Shown here: piece by piece, positions 41,127 to 50,541 of the stretch
Layout: each line of letters opens with the position of its first letter
Position numbering within the stretch: the first letter of the stretch is position 1
Origin: an uncultured Christensenella sp.
GTDB lineage: Bacteria; Bacillota; Clostridia; Christensenellales; DTU072
Reading direction: 5' to 3'
Assembly (NCBI GenBank): GCA_949285605.1
Contig: CASDZI010000002.1
Span: 1-64,000, forward strand
Length of the DNA stretch: 64,000 nucleotides
Made by a program: the position numbers and the translations under genes
Notes under the pieces: generated by a model
The model's database searches: none
The model's input: the letters and a program-made list of their open reading frames with translations, nothing else
What the model was told of the DNA's origin: nothing

Positions 41127-42737
41127 ATGAAAAGAAACGGAATGTGTCCTGTTTGCTACCTGAAGCAGTTTTTTACCCCTCGTTCGTCGGTGACTTTGAC
41201 CTGCGACTTCAAGAAGGTCCTGCCCGACGCTCCGTCGGCTCCGATAATGGGGTGGTCGAGCTGGAACACTTTCCGTAACGAAATAGACGAAAAACTCATC
41301 CTCGACACCGCCAAGGCGTTAAAGGAAAAAGGGCTTCTCGACGCAGGCTACCGCTACATAAACTTAGACGACAACTGGCATTCCTCTTTGCGTACCTCCG
41401 AAGGTAAGCTCCAGGGCGACCTCGCCCGTTTCCCGAGAGGGATACGTCCTCTGTTCGAGGAATTGAACGCAATGGGCTTCCGCTGCGGATTGTATTCCTC
41501 CAACGGGACGTTGACCTGCGAAGACCTGCCCGCAAGCTTGCACAGAGAGGCCTTGGACGCCCGCACGATAGCTTCTTTCGGAGCGGAATATCTCAAATAC
41601 GACTTCTGTCATAACGAAAAAATGAGTTTTTACGCTCCCCTCGTTTACGGGATAGAAATTTTCCGCAAAGGGAACGCTCCCGTCTTTTACGAATGTAAAA
41701 AAGCCCGTCTGGACGGCACGGCGCGGTTTATGCCGGACAGGTACGTCAAATGCGGTTTCCACGTTTCGGGACTGGACAAAAACGGCGGCAGTATGACCTA
41801 CGACAACGTTTACGCCGAAGAGGACGGAGAATACATCCTCACCGTCTGCGTCCGCAAAAAAGGCCGTTACGACAAGGTGCTCGCCGCCCGTATCGGCGAC
41901 GAACTTTATCTTTACGACGTTCCCCCTCAGAAACGCTGGAACCACACCGCCCGTTTCCAGAAGCCGGTATTCTTGAAAAAGGGTCTGAACACCGTGACCC
42001 TCTTCAATCCGATAGGAAAAGCCGCCGACAGTGCCTTCCTGCAATACTACACCATGGCGAAGGAATTGTCCGCCGCCGCAAAAGAAAGACCCGGAGAATA
42101 CAAGCCCATAGTCTTTTCGGTCTGCGAGTGGGGCAGGAACCGCCCCTACAAGTGGGCGCCCATCGTCGGCAACATGTGGCGGACCACTCCCGACATACGA
42201 CCGATTTTCCCGTGGATAAAGATAATCTACAACCACACCGTCAAGCTTTATAAATACGCAAGCGCAGGCGCCTGGAACGACCCCGATATGCTGGAAGTGG
42301 GGAACGGGAAACTCACCCGTAACCAGAATATCGCCCATTTCTCGTTGTGGTGTATGATGAACGCTCCTCTCGTCCTCGGTAACGATATCCGCTCGATAAG
42401 CGAGGAAGTTCTGAGCATAGTGACCCAAAAAACCATGCTGGAGATCCACTCCGATCCCCTCTTCAAACCCTGTAAACGCATTATCAAAGGGAAAGTGGAC
42501 GTGCTGGCAAAACCCCTCTCCGACGACAGAGTGGCAGTACTCCTTTTCAATAAATCCAAACGGGAAAGAATAGTCCACCTCGACGTGGACAAAGTCCTTT
42601 CCGATCCGTATATCGATCTGAAACACAAAGACAGCTATTGCGTAAAAGAGGTCTGGTCGGGCGAAGAAATGAACGTCTCCGACGAACTCAACACCAAGAT
42701 CCTCGGCGAATCGGTAAAGGTATATATTTTCGGATAA
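41127..42737 (+). CDS. GH27-type glycosidase (alpha-galactosidase-like) with a domain inserted in the barrel
   Basis: The barrel begins with MGWSSWNTF (41-49) and LDDNW, has the nucleophile Asp159 in YLKYDFC and the probable acid/base Asp356 in WRTTPDI, and continues with WNDPDMLEVGN; a small beta domain ends it. These are GH27 (alpha-galactosidase/alpha-N-acetylgalactosaminidase) features. Between beta strands 4 and 5, residues about 180-300 form an extra module (DRYVKCGFHVSGLDKNGG, EDGEYILTVCVRKKG, FLKKGLNTVTLFNP) that reads like a CBM35/CBM6 beta-sandwich. There is no signal peptide, so it probably acts on imported oligosaccharides. The start has TTCGGAGG upstream. It forms a single-gene unit between two terminators. 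Confidence 0.83.
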   Translation: MKRNGMCPVCYLKQFFTPRSSVTLTCDFKKVLPDAPSAPIMGWSSWNTFRNEIDEKLILDTAKALKEKGLLDAGYRYINLDDNWHSSLRTSEGKLQGDLARFPRGIRPLFEELNAMGFRCGLYSSNGTLTCEDLPASLHREALDARTIASFGAEYLKYDFCHNEKMSFYAPLVYGIEIFRKGNAPVFYECKKARLDGTARFMPDRYVKCGFHVSGLDKNGGSMTYDNVYAEEDGEYILTVCVRKKGRYDKVLAARIGDELYLYDVPPQKRWNHTARFQKPVFLKKGLNTVTLFNPIGKAADSAFLQYYTMAKELSAAAKERPGEYKPIVFSVCEWGRNRPYKWAPIVGNMWRTTPDIRPIFPWIKIIYNHTVKLYKYASAGAWNDPDMLEVGNGKLTRNQNIAHFSLWCMMNAPLVLGNDIRSISEEVLSIVTQKTMLEIHSDPLFKPCKRIIKGKVDVLAKPLSDDRVAVLLFNKSKRERIVHLDVDKVLSDPYIDLKHKDSYCVKEVWSGEEMNVSDELNTKILGESVKVYIFG

Positions 42738-42770
42738 TATTTTCCGTCCTTTTACCCTTAAAAATCCACG

Positions 42771-42798
42771 AAAAAACAGGGCTCGTACCCTGTTTTTT
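42771..42798. terminator. Bidirectional terminator
   Basis: AAAAAACAGGG (42771-42781), six-base loop, CCCTGTTTTTT (42788-42798): perfectly symmetric, serving the GH27 gene and the convergent hydrolase gene. Confidence 0.9.
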
Positions 42799-42816
42799 AT
42801 TCTCTCGACGGAATCC

Positions 42817-43500
42817 TCAAAGTTTTATTTCGCCGTTCACGACTTTTTCCATAAAGCGGTGTATCACCGAAAAATGCGTGCTGTTTTCAAAAACGATAAG
42901 CCCGTTCCCCGTCTTTTCGGCTAAAAACAGCGAATGAGCGTGTTTTATAAGGTCGTTATCGGCGCATATTATCGTGGTTTTGCCGTAATTAGCCGCCAAC
43001 TTTTGCTCGTCGAGTCCTATGTCGGTCAGCATCAGACGGAGCAAAGCTCTTCGCCTTTTTATCGCAGGCAGGAAGGAAAGCGGAAAAAGTAAAGCGTATA
43101 TTATTCGGCAAGGGATAAGAAATTTTTTCTTCAAAGCGTTTTCGTAAAGATTGCCGCTTACGGCGTAAAGTCTTTTGACTTCGGGCATTTCGGCGCAGAA
43201 AAAGGCTATATTGGCTCCGTCGCTGTACCCTGCCAAAGTGACGTCGGTAAGATTTTCGCTTTTTATAAACGCTTTCACGTCCTCGGCAAACCTCGCTATG
43301 GTAAACGGCTCTTTATATTCGCTTTTCCCGTGTCCTCGGGTGTCTATGGCGTAAACGCTCCCCTCAAACGGTATCTTGTCGAGGTACGGGGCAAACAAAG
43401 TCGAACTTTCTCCGTTGCCGTGGAGAAAAATCGCCGCCTTTTTCCCTTCCCCTTTCTTCAGATAGGCAAGACTTATCCCGTTTATTTCCTTACTTTGCAA
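42817..43500 (-). CDS. Alpha/beta hydrolase
   Basis: A 227-residue single-domain hydrolase with the oxyanion motif FLHGNGES, the nucleophile elbow GYSDG (Ser near residue 93), a likely acid in ICADNDLI and the catalytic His in NSTHFSV. The substrate is unknown. The start is TTG (43500), supported by AAGGAG seven bases upstream, and it overlaps the end of the dipeptidase gene by 11 bases, so the two are co-translated. Confidence 0.82.
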   Translation of the reverse strand: MQSKEINGISLAYLKKGEGKKAAIFLHGNGESSTLFAPYLDKIPFEGSVYAIDTRGHGKSEYKEPFTIARFAEDVKAFIKSENLTDVTLAGYSDGANIAFFCAEMPEVKRLYAVSGNLYENALKKKFLIPCRIIYALLFPLSFLPAIKRRRALLRLMLTDIGLDEQKLAANYGKTTIICADNDLIKHAHSLFLAEKTGNGLIVFENSTHFSVIHRFMEKVVNGEIKL

Positions 43501-44788
43501 AACACAGCTCCTTCAGGGCTTCGTAGTAAATGGCGAACATCTTTTCGAAGTCCTCCGTAGATATATATTCGTCGGCGCAATGCATCCCGTTGTTGCCGCC
43601 GGGAAAACACGGTCCGAACGCCACTCCCAAAGGCAGAACTCTCGCATACGTTCCGCCGCCTATGGCTACGGGACGAGCTTTTTCGCCCGTTACTTTCTCA
43701 TAAGCGAAAAGCAATTTCTGCACCAACTCGTTTTCCTCGGGAACGTATAAGGGCAGGTGATAAAAGACTTCTTCCACTTCGTACGGAAGGGTCTTTTTCA
43801 ACGCAACCGTGACGTCCTCTTTGGAGATACAATGCGGATAACGGACGTCCACGCTCAGTACCGCCGTCCGTCCTTCGGTGACTACGCAACCGGGATTTAC
43901 CGTGAGCGCTCCGCTTTTTTCGTCGAAAACTTTCAGTCCTATCCCGCTCCCGTCGAAAGAAGCGAAAGCGTCATAAAGAAGTTTGAAACCTTCGAAAGCG
44001 GGCGACAGCGTGCGGAAAAGTTTAACTAATGCGTTTTCCCCTTGTTCGGGGTGACTGCCGTGAGAAGCTTTCCCTTTTTCGCTCACCGCAATACGCTTCC
44101 CTTCGTTAGAATAAGGTATCTTCGCCGTGTCCAGTCTGTCGATAAGAGATCCGTTTTTGGTAAAAAGTATTTTCGCCGAAGCAGGGACCATATTAGCCCG
44201 TTCTCCTGCGGTAAGGGAAATGACGTCGGAGGGAAGCGGTATCTTCACGGTGTGATACACTATCCCCTTTTCGCTGTTGATGACGGGGAAATCTCCGTCG
44301 GGAGAAAATCCTTTTTGCGGCATTTCCTCTCTTTCGGCGTATCTGTCCATACACTTCCAACCGCTCTCTTCGTCGCACCCTACTATAAAACGCAGTCTTT
44401 TTATGGGCTTGTATCCTTCGTCGAGTAACTTCACCGCCGCAAAAAACGCCGCGCAGAAAGGTCCCTTGTCGTCCATCGTCCCCCTGCCGTATATCTTCCC
44501 GTCCTCCGTTTCGGCTCCGAAGGGGTCGTGGCTCCAACCCTCGCCTACGGGTACCACGTCAAGGTGCGTAAGGACCCCAAACAACTCTCCTTCGCCTATT
44601 TCGCCGTATCCGTAATACCCTTCGCCGTCCACCGTGCGGAAGGAGAGCGAACGCATTTTTTCAAGCGTTACGGCAAGGCACTCGGCTACTCCTCGCCCGA
44701 ACGGCGCACCGTCGACAGGGGCGCTTTCCACGCTGTTTATCGCCACTATTTTTTTAAGAAACTCTTTTGCTTCGGATATTCTGTCCAT
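43490..44788 (-). CDS. M20-family dipeptidase (PepV-like)
   Basis: A 432-residue zinc peptidase with metal ligands in LTHLDVVPVGEGW (His), RGTMDDKGP (bridging Asp) and DEESGWKCMDRY (catalytic Glu), followed by FSPDGDFPVINSEKG, a PepV hallmark. It ends with GGTYAR and the final metal His in GMHCADEY. Members cleave dipeptides or beta-alanyl substrates in the cytoplasm. It is divergent from gltX with about 116 bases between. Confidence 0.88.
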   Translation of the reverse strand: MDRISEAKEFLKKIVAINSVESAPVDGAPFGRGVAECLAVTLEKMRSLSFRTVDGEGYYGYGEIGEGELFGVLTHLDVVPVGEGWSHDPFGAETEDGKIYGRGTMDDKGPFCAAFFAAVKLLDEGYKPIKRLRFIVGCDEESGWKCMDRYAEREEMPQKGFSPDGDFPVINSEKGIVYHTVKIPLPSDVISLTAGERANMVPASAKILFTKNGSLIDRLDTAKIPYSNEGKRIAVSEKGKASHGSHPEQGENALVKLFRTLSPAFEGFKLLYDAFASFDGSGIGLKVFDEKSGALTVNPGCVVTEGRTAVLSVDVRYPHCISKEDVTVALKKTLPYEVEEVFYHLPLYVPEENELVQKLLFAYEKVTGEKARPVAIGGGTYARVLPLGVAFGPCFPGGNNGMHCADEYISTEDFEKMFAIYYEALKELCFAK

Positions 44789-44904
44789 TTTCCCTCCTTG
44801 TTTTTGCGGAGAATAATATTATAAGTTACTATTTTATTATACACTATCGCCATAAAGTGTGGTACAATAATTTAACCGATAAAAAAATATTTTGGAGCCG
44901 ATTT

Positions 44905-46353
44905 ATGAAAGTACGCACTCGTTTCGCCCCCAGTCCCACGGGATTTATGCACATAGGCAATCTCCGTACCGCCCTTTACGCTTACCTTTACGCCAAGCAC
45001 TACGACGGCGATTTTATCCTTCGTATCGAAGACACCGATACCGCCCGTTTCGTGGAAGGAGCGGTGGATCTCATCTATTCCACCCTGCAAAAAAGCGGTA
45101 TCGTTCACGACGAGGGTCCCGACAAGGACGGCGGTTACGGTCCTTACGTTCAGAGCGAACGGAAAGACATTTACCGCAAATACGCCGAACTGTTAGTGGA
45201 AAGAGGGGGAGCGTATTACTGTTTCTGCACGCCCGAAAGACTGGAAACTCTCAAAGACGAAAACGGCGTGACCCGTTACGACAAACATTGCCTTTCCCTT
45301 TCCAAAGAGGAAGTCGCTCGCCGTATAGCGGCGGGAGAAAGCTACGTCATAAGACAGAACATTCCCACCGAAGGCGTGAGCGAATACGAAGATATGGTCT
45401 TCGGCAAGATCAGCGTCCCCAACTCCGATATGGAAGACGGGATACTCCTGAAAAGCGACGGTATGCCCACCTACAATTTCGCAAACGTCGTGGACGACCA
45501 CCTTATGGAAATAAGCCACGTCATAAGGGGTACGGAGTATCTTTCCAGCACGCCGAAATATAACCTTATGTACGACGCATTCGGCTGGAAAAGACCCGAA
45601 TATATCCACCTGCCGCCCATTATGAAGGACGCCCACAGGAAACTCAGTAAGCGTTACGGCGACGCAAACTTCGAAGATTTTTACGAAAAGGGTTATCTGC
45701 CCGAAGCTATAGTCAACTACATAGCCTTACTGGGCTGGTCGCCTAAGGACAACGAAGAAAAAATGACTCTTGCCCGCCTCATCGAACTTTTCGACGTGGA
45801 CAACGTGAGTAAATCGGGTTCCATTTTCGACGAAACCAAAATGCGGTGGCTGAACGGTCTTTATCTCAAGGAAAAGACCGACGAAGAGTTCACCGCCCTC
45901 GCCCGTCCTTTCTACGACAAGAGCGCCATAAGCGGAAAATACGACTACGACAAGTTCTCGGCTTTGTTGAAAACCCGAGTGGAGATCCTTTCCGAAGTTA
46001 TAGACGCAGTCGCTTTCATAGAAGAATTCGGCGAATACGACCTTGCCCTTTACCAACACAAGAAGATGAAAACCGACGAAAAGACGGGACTTATCGCAGT
46101 CAAGGCGGCAATAGACGCCCTGGAAAAAGTCGATCCCTTCACTTCGGAAAACATACACGAAGCGTTGATAGCCTGCGGAGAAAACCGCGGACTGAAAAAA
46201 GGACAGATACTGTTCTCCGTCCGCCTTGCCCTTACGGGTAAAGCTTCCACCCCAGGAGGAGCCACCGAAATGGCGGACATACTCGGCAAAGAGGAAAGTT
46301 TACGCCGTCTGCGCTTTTCCGAAAGCCTGTTGGAAAAATTCCTTTCGGAATGA
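44905..46353 (+). CDS. gltX: Glutamate--tRNA ligase
   Basis: A 482-residue class I synthetase with the HIGH-equivalent HIGNLRTALYAYL near residue 15, the KMSKS-equivalent KLSKRYGD, and the middle GTEYLSSTPKYNLMYDAFGW. The frame opens 46 codons earlier, but TTTGGAGC and the conserved start MKVRTRFAPSPTG fix the ATG at 44905. A TACAAT -10 lies at 44863-44868 with no good -35; ACACT (44841-44845) and AGTGT (44856-44860) flank that space. If glutaminyl-tRNA is made by amidation it would be a non-discriminating enzyme, which cannot be judged here. Confidence 0.94.
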   Translation: MKVRTRFAPSPTGFMHIGNLRTALYAYLYAKHYDGDFILRIEDTDTARFVEGAVDLIYSTLQKSGIVHDEGPDKDGGYGPYVQSERKDIYRKYAELLVERGGAYYCFCTPERLETLKDENGVTRYDKHCLSLSKEEVARRIAAGESYVIRQNIPTEGVSEYEDMVFGKISVPNSDMEDGILLKSDGMPTYNFANVVDDHLMEISHVIRGTEYLSSTPKYNLMYDAFGWKRPEYIHLPPIMKDAHRKLSKRYGDANFEDFYEKGYLPEAIVNYIALLGWSPKDNEEKMTLARLIELFDVDNVSKSGSIFDETKMRWLNGLYLKEKTDEEFTALARPFYDKSAISGKYDYDKFSALLKTRVEILSEVIDAVAFIEEFGEYDLALYQHKKMKTDEKTGLIAVKAAIDALEKVDPFTSENIHEALIACGENRGLKKGQILFSVRLALTGKASTPGGATEMADILGKEESLRRLRFSESLLEKFLSE

Positions 46354-46976
46354 GAACCTGTCATATTTTCGGTGCGGGAGAATATTGTGTCCCCTCTTTT
46401 GAGAAAAAGGACGGGGATATGGTCATAGCCGCCGACGCAGGGTACGAGTATCTCAAAAAACTCGACGTCAAACCCGATTTTTGCGTGGGCGACTTCGATT
46501 CCCTCGGATACGTCCCCGAAGAAACCAATCTGCTGAAGCTAAATTGCATAAAAGACTACACCGACACCGAAGAAGCCATAGTTTTGGGACTGGAAAAAGG
46601 CTGTACGGACTTCCGTCTGTATTGCTGCACGGGAGGGTACCTGTCCCACACCGTAGCCAACGCCCAGTGTCTTGTCTCCCTCGCCCGTCAAGGTAAACGC
46701 AATCTGATGTACGGCGTAAAGGAAAACCTGACCGCCGTAAGCTGCGGAAGTATACTTCTGAAAGGACAAAAGGGACGGTTTTCCGTCTTTGCCTGCGGAA
46801 AAGCGGAGGGCGTCACGGTAAAAAACGCTTTCTACCCTCTCGAGGATGCGACTTTGACCGACGACCGTCCCATAGGAGTAAGTAACGAACTTATCGCTTC
46901 TCCCGTAGTTATCTCCGTCAAAAACGGCACGCTTTTAATCCTTTACGACAACGCCCTGGATATAGAGTTTCTCTGA
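46350..46976 (+). CDS. thiN: Thiamine pyrophosphokinase
   Basis: ThiN transfers pyrophosphate from ATP to thiamine. The 208-residue protein has ADAGYEYL, the metal-binding GDFDSLG, the KDYTDTEEAI active-site motif and GGYLSHTVANAQCL, in the order of bacterial thiamine pyrophosphokinases. Its ATG overlaps the gltX stop by four bases, without a separate strong ribosome site, so it is likely coupled to gltX translation. Confidence 0.88.
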   Translation: MRTCHIFGAGEYCVPSFEKKDGDMVIAADAGYEYLKKLDVKPDFCVGDFDSLGYVPEETNLLKLNCIKDYTDTEEAIVLGLEKGCTDFRLYCCTGGYLSHTVANAQCLVSLARQGKRNLMYGVKENLTAVSCGSILLKGQKGRFSVFACGKAEGVTVKNAFYPLEDATLTDDRPIGVSNELIASPVVISVKNGTLLILYDNALDIEFL

Positions 46977-47012
46977 AAAAAGTTCCGTCTTTTCGGCGGA
47001 ACTTCTTTTTTT
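46977..47012. terminator. Bidirectional terminator between thiN and a surface-protein gene
   Basis: Stem AGTTCCGTC (46981-46989) with GGCGGAACT (46995-47003), one G-T wobble, flanked by an A-run before and eight T within the ten bases after. Confidence 0.85.
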
Positions 47013-47019
47013 ATTAAAA

Positions 47020-48324
47020 TTATTCTCCTTTAGATCTTTTTTTCTTTCTTATAAATCCGAACAGCGCTATTCCGCCGGCAACGAGCGCAACGCCGCCCGT
47101 TATCGACACGGCGATTATTTCCCTCGTAGTCATAAAGGGTTCGGTCTTGGAAGGCGTCGGCGTGGTATTTTCTTTTATGTCGGACTCGAAAACCACCTTT
47201 ACCGTAACGTCGGTTTCAGGCATTACGAAAGTAAGTTTACTGCCCGTAAAATCGGTGACCACGGCTCTGCCGTCGGCCGATACCAAAACGTATTTTATGG
47301 AATAACCGTCCTTTATCCCGTCGAAAATTATCTCCACTATGTCTCCTGCCTTGTAACTTTCCTCGCAATCGTACTCGGCGTAAGCGCATTCCACGGTCAC
47401 GGAATATTCTTTCGGCAAAGGAATCTCTTCGGGGTTTTCTTCAAGCTCTTCTTTCGCATAGATAATCATATCGTCCTCGGGGAATATCGGAAAAACGACT
47501 TCGCTCCCGTCTGCGTAAAGGAAAACTTTTCCGTCGGTGACTTTGTCGGAAGAAAGATATCCTCCTACCTCGACGTAAATATTCCTCTCCGTGCCGTCGG
47601 AGACGGTAATTCGGTAATATACCCTTTCGTAAACGGAAAAATATTCTCCTTCGGCGGTTATTTTCCCCGAAGCAACGCCTTCGCTATCTACGAAACCGAC
47701 AAAACGGTGGGTATCGGTATCTGTCTTTTCCGTCAGAGTTCCGCCGTAAAGGACGGAAACGCTTTCCCCGTCCACGGTGACGTTAAGAAAATAATCGGTA
47801 AACAACGGATAAAGGGTAATACTTTCTTCTATCGGCGACGAAACGTATTCTTCGGAAAATTCGGGATCGGTAAACCATTTGTCCACGGTGTACCCGAACA
47901 CGCTGTCGTGCAAAACGGGGATCTCTCCGTAAAAAGCCGAAAGGGTAGTCGTTTCGTCGGCAACTTTTACCGTTATCGTTTCGGTTTTTCTTTCCTTTTT
48001 CCCGTAAAAATAAATCCTACCGTCCGACGAGTCGGAAAGCTCGACGGTATAAGGATAAACAACGGGACGGGTAAATTCTTCGTCGAAGTACCATTCCACG
48101 TAATAGCCCTCTCCTGCCGTTTCGTCTTCCAGTCCGGACGACAAGACAGTCCCTTCCCTCACGAAAGATATTTCCGATACCGTCACGCCCTCTCTTTCAT
48201 AGACGAGAGTAAGGAGGTTTTCGGCAAAAGCCGCCTCCGCAGAAAGAACGGTCAGGCAGACGGTTGACGCAAAAATAAAGAATACCGCAATTAAAACCGC
48301 TATGAGTCGGGGGAAAGTTCTCAT
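47020..48324 (-). CDS. Membrane-anchored surface protein with InlB-like repeats
   Basis: The 434-residue protein starts with a signal peptide (RLIAVLIAVFFIFASTVCLTVL, cleavage near AEAAFA). It contains beta-rich segments with the pattern GYYVEWYFDEEFTRPVVYPY and GYTVDKWFTDPEFSEEYV, resembling Listeria-Bacteroides (InlB B) repeats. It ends with a Thr/Pro-rich linker, a membrane helix (IIAVSITGGVALVAGGIALF) and a basic tail. There is no LPXTG. The function is unknown; adhesion is only a guess. The ATG at 48324 lacks a ribosome site, and a promoter ends seven bases upstream of it. A TTG nine codons earlier lies between the -35 and -10 boxes, so it would not be transcribed. Confidence 0.7.
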   Translation of the reverse strand: MRTFPRLIAVLIAVFFIFASTVCLTVLSAEAAFAENLLTLVYEREGVTVSEISFVREGTVLSSGLEDETAGEGYYVEWYFDEEFTRPVVYPYTVELSDSSDGRIYFYGKKERKTETITVKVADETTTLSAFYGEIPVLHDSVFGYTVDKWFTDPEFSEEYVSSPIEESITLYPLFTDYFLNVTVDGESVSVLYGGTLTEKTDTDTHRFVGFVDSEGVASGKITAEGEYFSVYERVYYRITVSDGTERNIYVEVGGYLSSDKVTDGKVFLYADGSEVVFPIFPEDDMIIYAKEELEENPEEIPLPKEYSVTVECAYAEYDCEESYKAGDIVEIIFDGIKDGYSIKYVLVSADGRAVVTDFTGSKLTFVMPETDVTVKVVFESDIKENTTPTPSKTEPFMTTREIIAVSITGGVALVAGGIALFGFIRKKKRSKGE

Positions 48325-48331
48325 ACGACAA

Positions 48332-48361
48332 ATTTTACCATATTCCGACAACGGTTTTCAA
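48332..48361 (-). promoter_or_regulatory. Promoter for a probable leaderless transcript
   Basis: On the minus strand TTGAAA (48361-48356), 18 bases, TAAAAT (48337-48332). Seven bases then separate the -10 box from the ATG at 48324, so transcription should begin at or next to the start codon. Confidence 0.6.
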
Positions 48362-48370
48362 TAAAGTAAT

Positions 48371-48401
48371 AAAAAAAGCCGCCTCCCTTTCGGGAAACGG
48401 C
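48371..48401 (-). terminator. Terminator of glnN
   Basis: Read on the minus strand: ten paired positions including G-T wobbles (GCCGTTTCCC with GGGAGGCGGC, 48401-48378) and a GAAA loop, followed by seven T. Confidence 0.8.
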
Positions 48402-48409
48402 GACGGAAT

Positions 48410-50488
48410 TCAACAAACGCTGAAAAGAATATCTCCGTAAGACGGATACGGCCAGTATTCCTTTGCGGTGGAAAGTTCCATTTCGTCGGCTATCGCTCTC
48501 AAGCCTTTCATCTCGGGAATGACCCTGTCTCTGTAACAGAAAGCTCCCCTTTCGCCGTTTCCGAAAGAAAACGCTTCCTGCATCGCTATCTCCAAGGACG
48601 CCAGCTTCTTGATGCCGGCATTGTATAAAGCGTTGAGTTTCTCCATCAGGGAGACGTTCATTTCCAATCCGGCATTCTTCAACGCCACGTCCGTTTCGGC
48701 GAGGTCTTTAAGATAAGCCGATACCGCAGGAAGGATCCCCCTCTTCATCATATCCACCATCGTAAGCGTCTCTATCCGCAATATCTTGCAATAGTTTTCG
48801 GTGTAAATTTCCTGCCTGGAAGTTATCTCCTCTTTGGTGAAAACCTTGTGCCGAGCAAAAAGTTTTACGTTCTTTTCCGCAGTCAGAAGGGGTAGGGCGT
48901 CCGCCGTGGAACGTAAGTTAAGGAGTCCCCTTGTTCTCGCTTCGGTTACCCATTCCTCGGAATAATTGTTTCCGTTGAAAATTATCTGCTTGTGCTCGCG
49001 CATAGTGCGGCGGACGATTTCGTTCACGGCTTTGGCCAAATTTTCGCATCCTTCAAGTTCGTCGGCGAACTGCCTTAACTCCTCTGCGACTATGGTATTG
49101 AGAATGGTGTTTATCCCTGCGATACTGAACGTGGAACCGGGCATTCTGAATTCGAATTTGTTCCCCGTGAAGGCAAAGGGCGAAGTACGGTTCCTGTCGG
49201 TGGCGTCCTGCGGAAGTTTGGGCAGGACGTGCACGCCTATCTCCACGTTGCATTTAGCCCGTTTGGAATAGGTCCGCTCTTCCTCTATCGCCGAAAGTAT
49301 GCCGGTAAGCTCGTCTCCGAGGAACATACTGACTATCGCCGGAGGCGCTTCGTTGGCTCCCAGACGGTGGTCGTTGCCCGCACTCGCTACCGAAATACGC
49401 AAAAGGTCCTGATACTCGTCCACCGCTTTGATGACCGCCGCAAGGAACAGTAAAAACTGTGCGTTTTCCGAGGGACTTTTCCCCGGTTCGAAAAGATTTT
49501 TTCCGGTGTCGGTGGAAAGGGACCAGTTATTGTGTTTGCCGCTGCCGTTGACGAAAGCGAAGGGTTTTTCGTGCAGCAGACAGACCATTCCGTGCTTTAA
49601 CGCCACTTTTTTCATCATTTCCATAGTGAGCTGATTGTGGTCGGTGGCAAGTCCCACGGGACAATATATGGGCGCAAGTTCGTGCTGAGCGGGCGCCACT
49701 TCGTTGTGTTTGGTTTTGGCGAATATCCCCAGTTTCCAGAGCTCCTCGTCGAGGTCTTTCATATATTTGACCACACGGGTCTTTATAGCTCCGAAATAGT
49801 GGTCGTCCAGCTCCTGCCCTTTGGGCGGTCTGGCGCCGAAAAGCGTCCTGCCCGTGAACACGAGATCGGGACGGGCGTCGAACATCGCTTTGTCTATCAG
49901 GAAATATTCCTGTTCCGGTCCGGCGGTGGAAACGACCCTCTTTACGTCGGTCTGTCCGAAGAAAGCGAGTATCCTGAGAGCCTGGCGGTTGATGGCTTCC
50001 ATACTTCTCAAAAGCGGCGTTTTCTTGTCCAACGCCTGCCCGTTATAGCTGCAGAAAGCCGTGGGAATACAGAGTATTCCGTCCTTTATGAAAGCGTAAC
50101 TCGTCGGATCCCAGGCGGTGTACCCTCTGGCTTCGAAAGTTGCCCTCAGTCCTCCCGAGGGAAAGCTGGAAGCGTCCGACTCTCCTTTTATGAGCTCCTT
50201 CCCCGAAAATTCCATAATGACGCCGCCGTCGGCGGTAGGCGTTATGAAGCTGTCGTGTTTTTCGGCGGTTATGCCAGTCATGGGCTGGAACCAGTGCGTA
50301 TAATGCGTAACTCCGTGTTCTATTGCCCAGTCCTTCATTGCGTTGGCGACCACGTTGGCAAGTTCCAACGACAGACTTTCGTCCTCGGCTATGCATTTTT
50401 TGAGTGCTTTGTAAATTTCGGCAGGCAACCTCTCCTTCATCACGTTGTCGCTGAAAACCAGACTTCCGAACATTTCCGTGGTAGTCAT
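48410..50488 (-). CDS. glnN: Glutamine synthetase type III
   Basis: GSIII makes glutamine from glutamate and ammonia. At 692 residues it has the large size of this class, with the family landmarks [73 protein letters not shown] and [23 protein letters not shown] precedes the ATG. It sits alone between two terminators. No nitrogen-regulator site was recognised. Confidence 0.96.
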   Translation of the reverse strand: MTTTEMFGSLVFSDNVMKERLPAEIYKALKKCIAEDESLSLELANVVANAMKDWAIEHGVTHYTHWFQPMTGITAEKHDSFITPTADGGVIMEFSGKELIKGESDASSFPSGGLRATFEARGYTAWDPTSYAFIKDGILCIPTAFCSYNGQALDKKTPLLRSMEAINRQALRILAFFGQTDVKRVVSTAGPEQEYFLIDKAMFDARPDLVFTGRTLFGARPPKGQELDDHYFGAIKTRVVKYMKDLDEELWKLGIFAKTKHNEVAPAQHELAPIYCPVGLATDHNQLTMEMMKKVALKHGMVCLLHEKPFAFVNGSGKHNNWSLSTDTGKNLFEPGKSPSENAQFLLFLAAVIKAVDEYQDLLRISVASAGNDHRLGANEAPPAIVSMFLGDELTGILSAIEEERTYSKRAKCNVEIGVHVLPKLPQDATDRNRTSPFAFTGNKFEFRMPGSTFSIAGINTILNTIVAEELRQFADELEGCENLAKAVNEIVRRTMREHKQIIFNGNNYSEEWVTEARTRGLLNLRSTADALPLLTAEKNVKLFARHKVFTKEEITSRQEIYTENYCKILRIETLTMVDMMKRGILPAVSAYLKDLAETDVALKNAGLEMNVSLMEKLNALYNAGIKKLASLEIAMQEAFSFGNGERGAFCYRDRVIPEMKGLRAIADEMELSTAKEYWPYPSYGDILFSVC

Positions 50489-50506
50489 ATTAGCCTCCTT
50501 TTATCG

Positions 50507-50534
50507 AAAAACGCCGCAACAATGAATTGCGACG
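50507..50534 (-). terminator. Terminator of the HAD phosphatase unit
   Basis: Read on the minus strand: CGTCGCAA (50534-50527), seven-base loop, TTGCGGCG (50519-50512), then five T. It lies directly before glnN. Confidence 0.75.
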
Positions 50535-50541
50535 CAGGTTT

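Noticed and set aside
44841..44868. An NrdR- or CcpA-like box before gltX (ACACT...AGTGT)
   Set aside because: The arm spacing fits neither consensus and gltX is not a usual target of either; only a short chance inverted repeat can be claimed.
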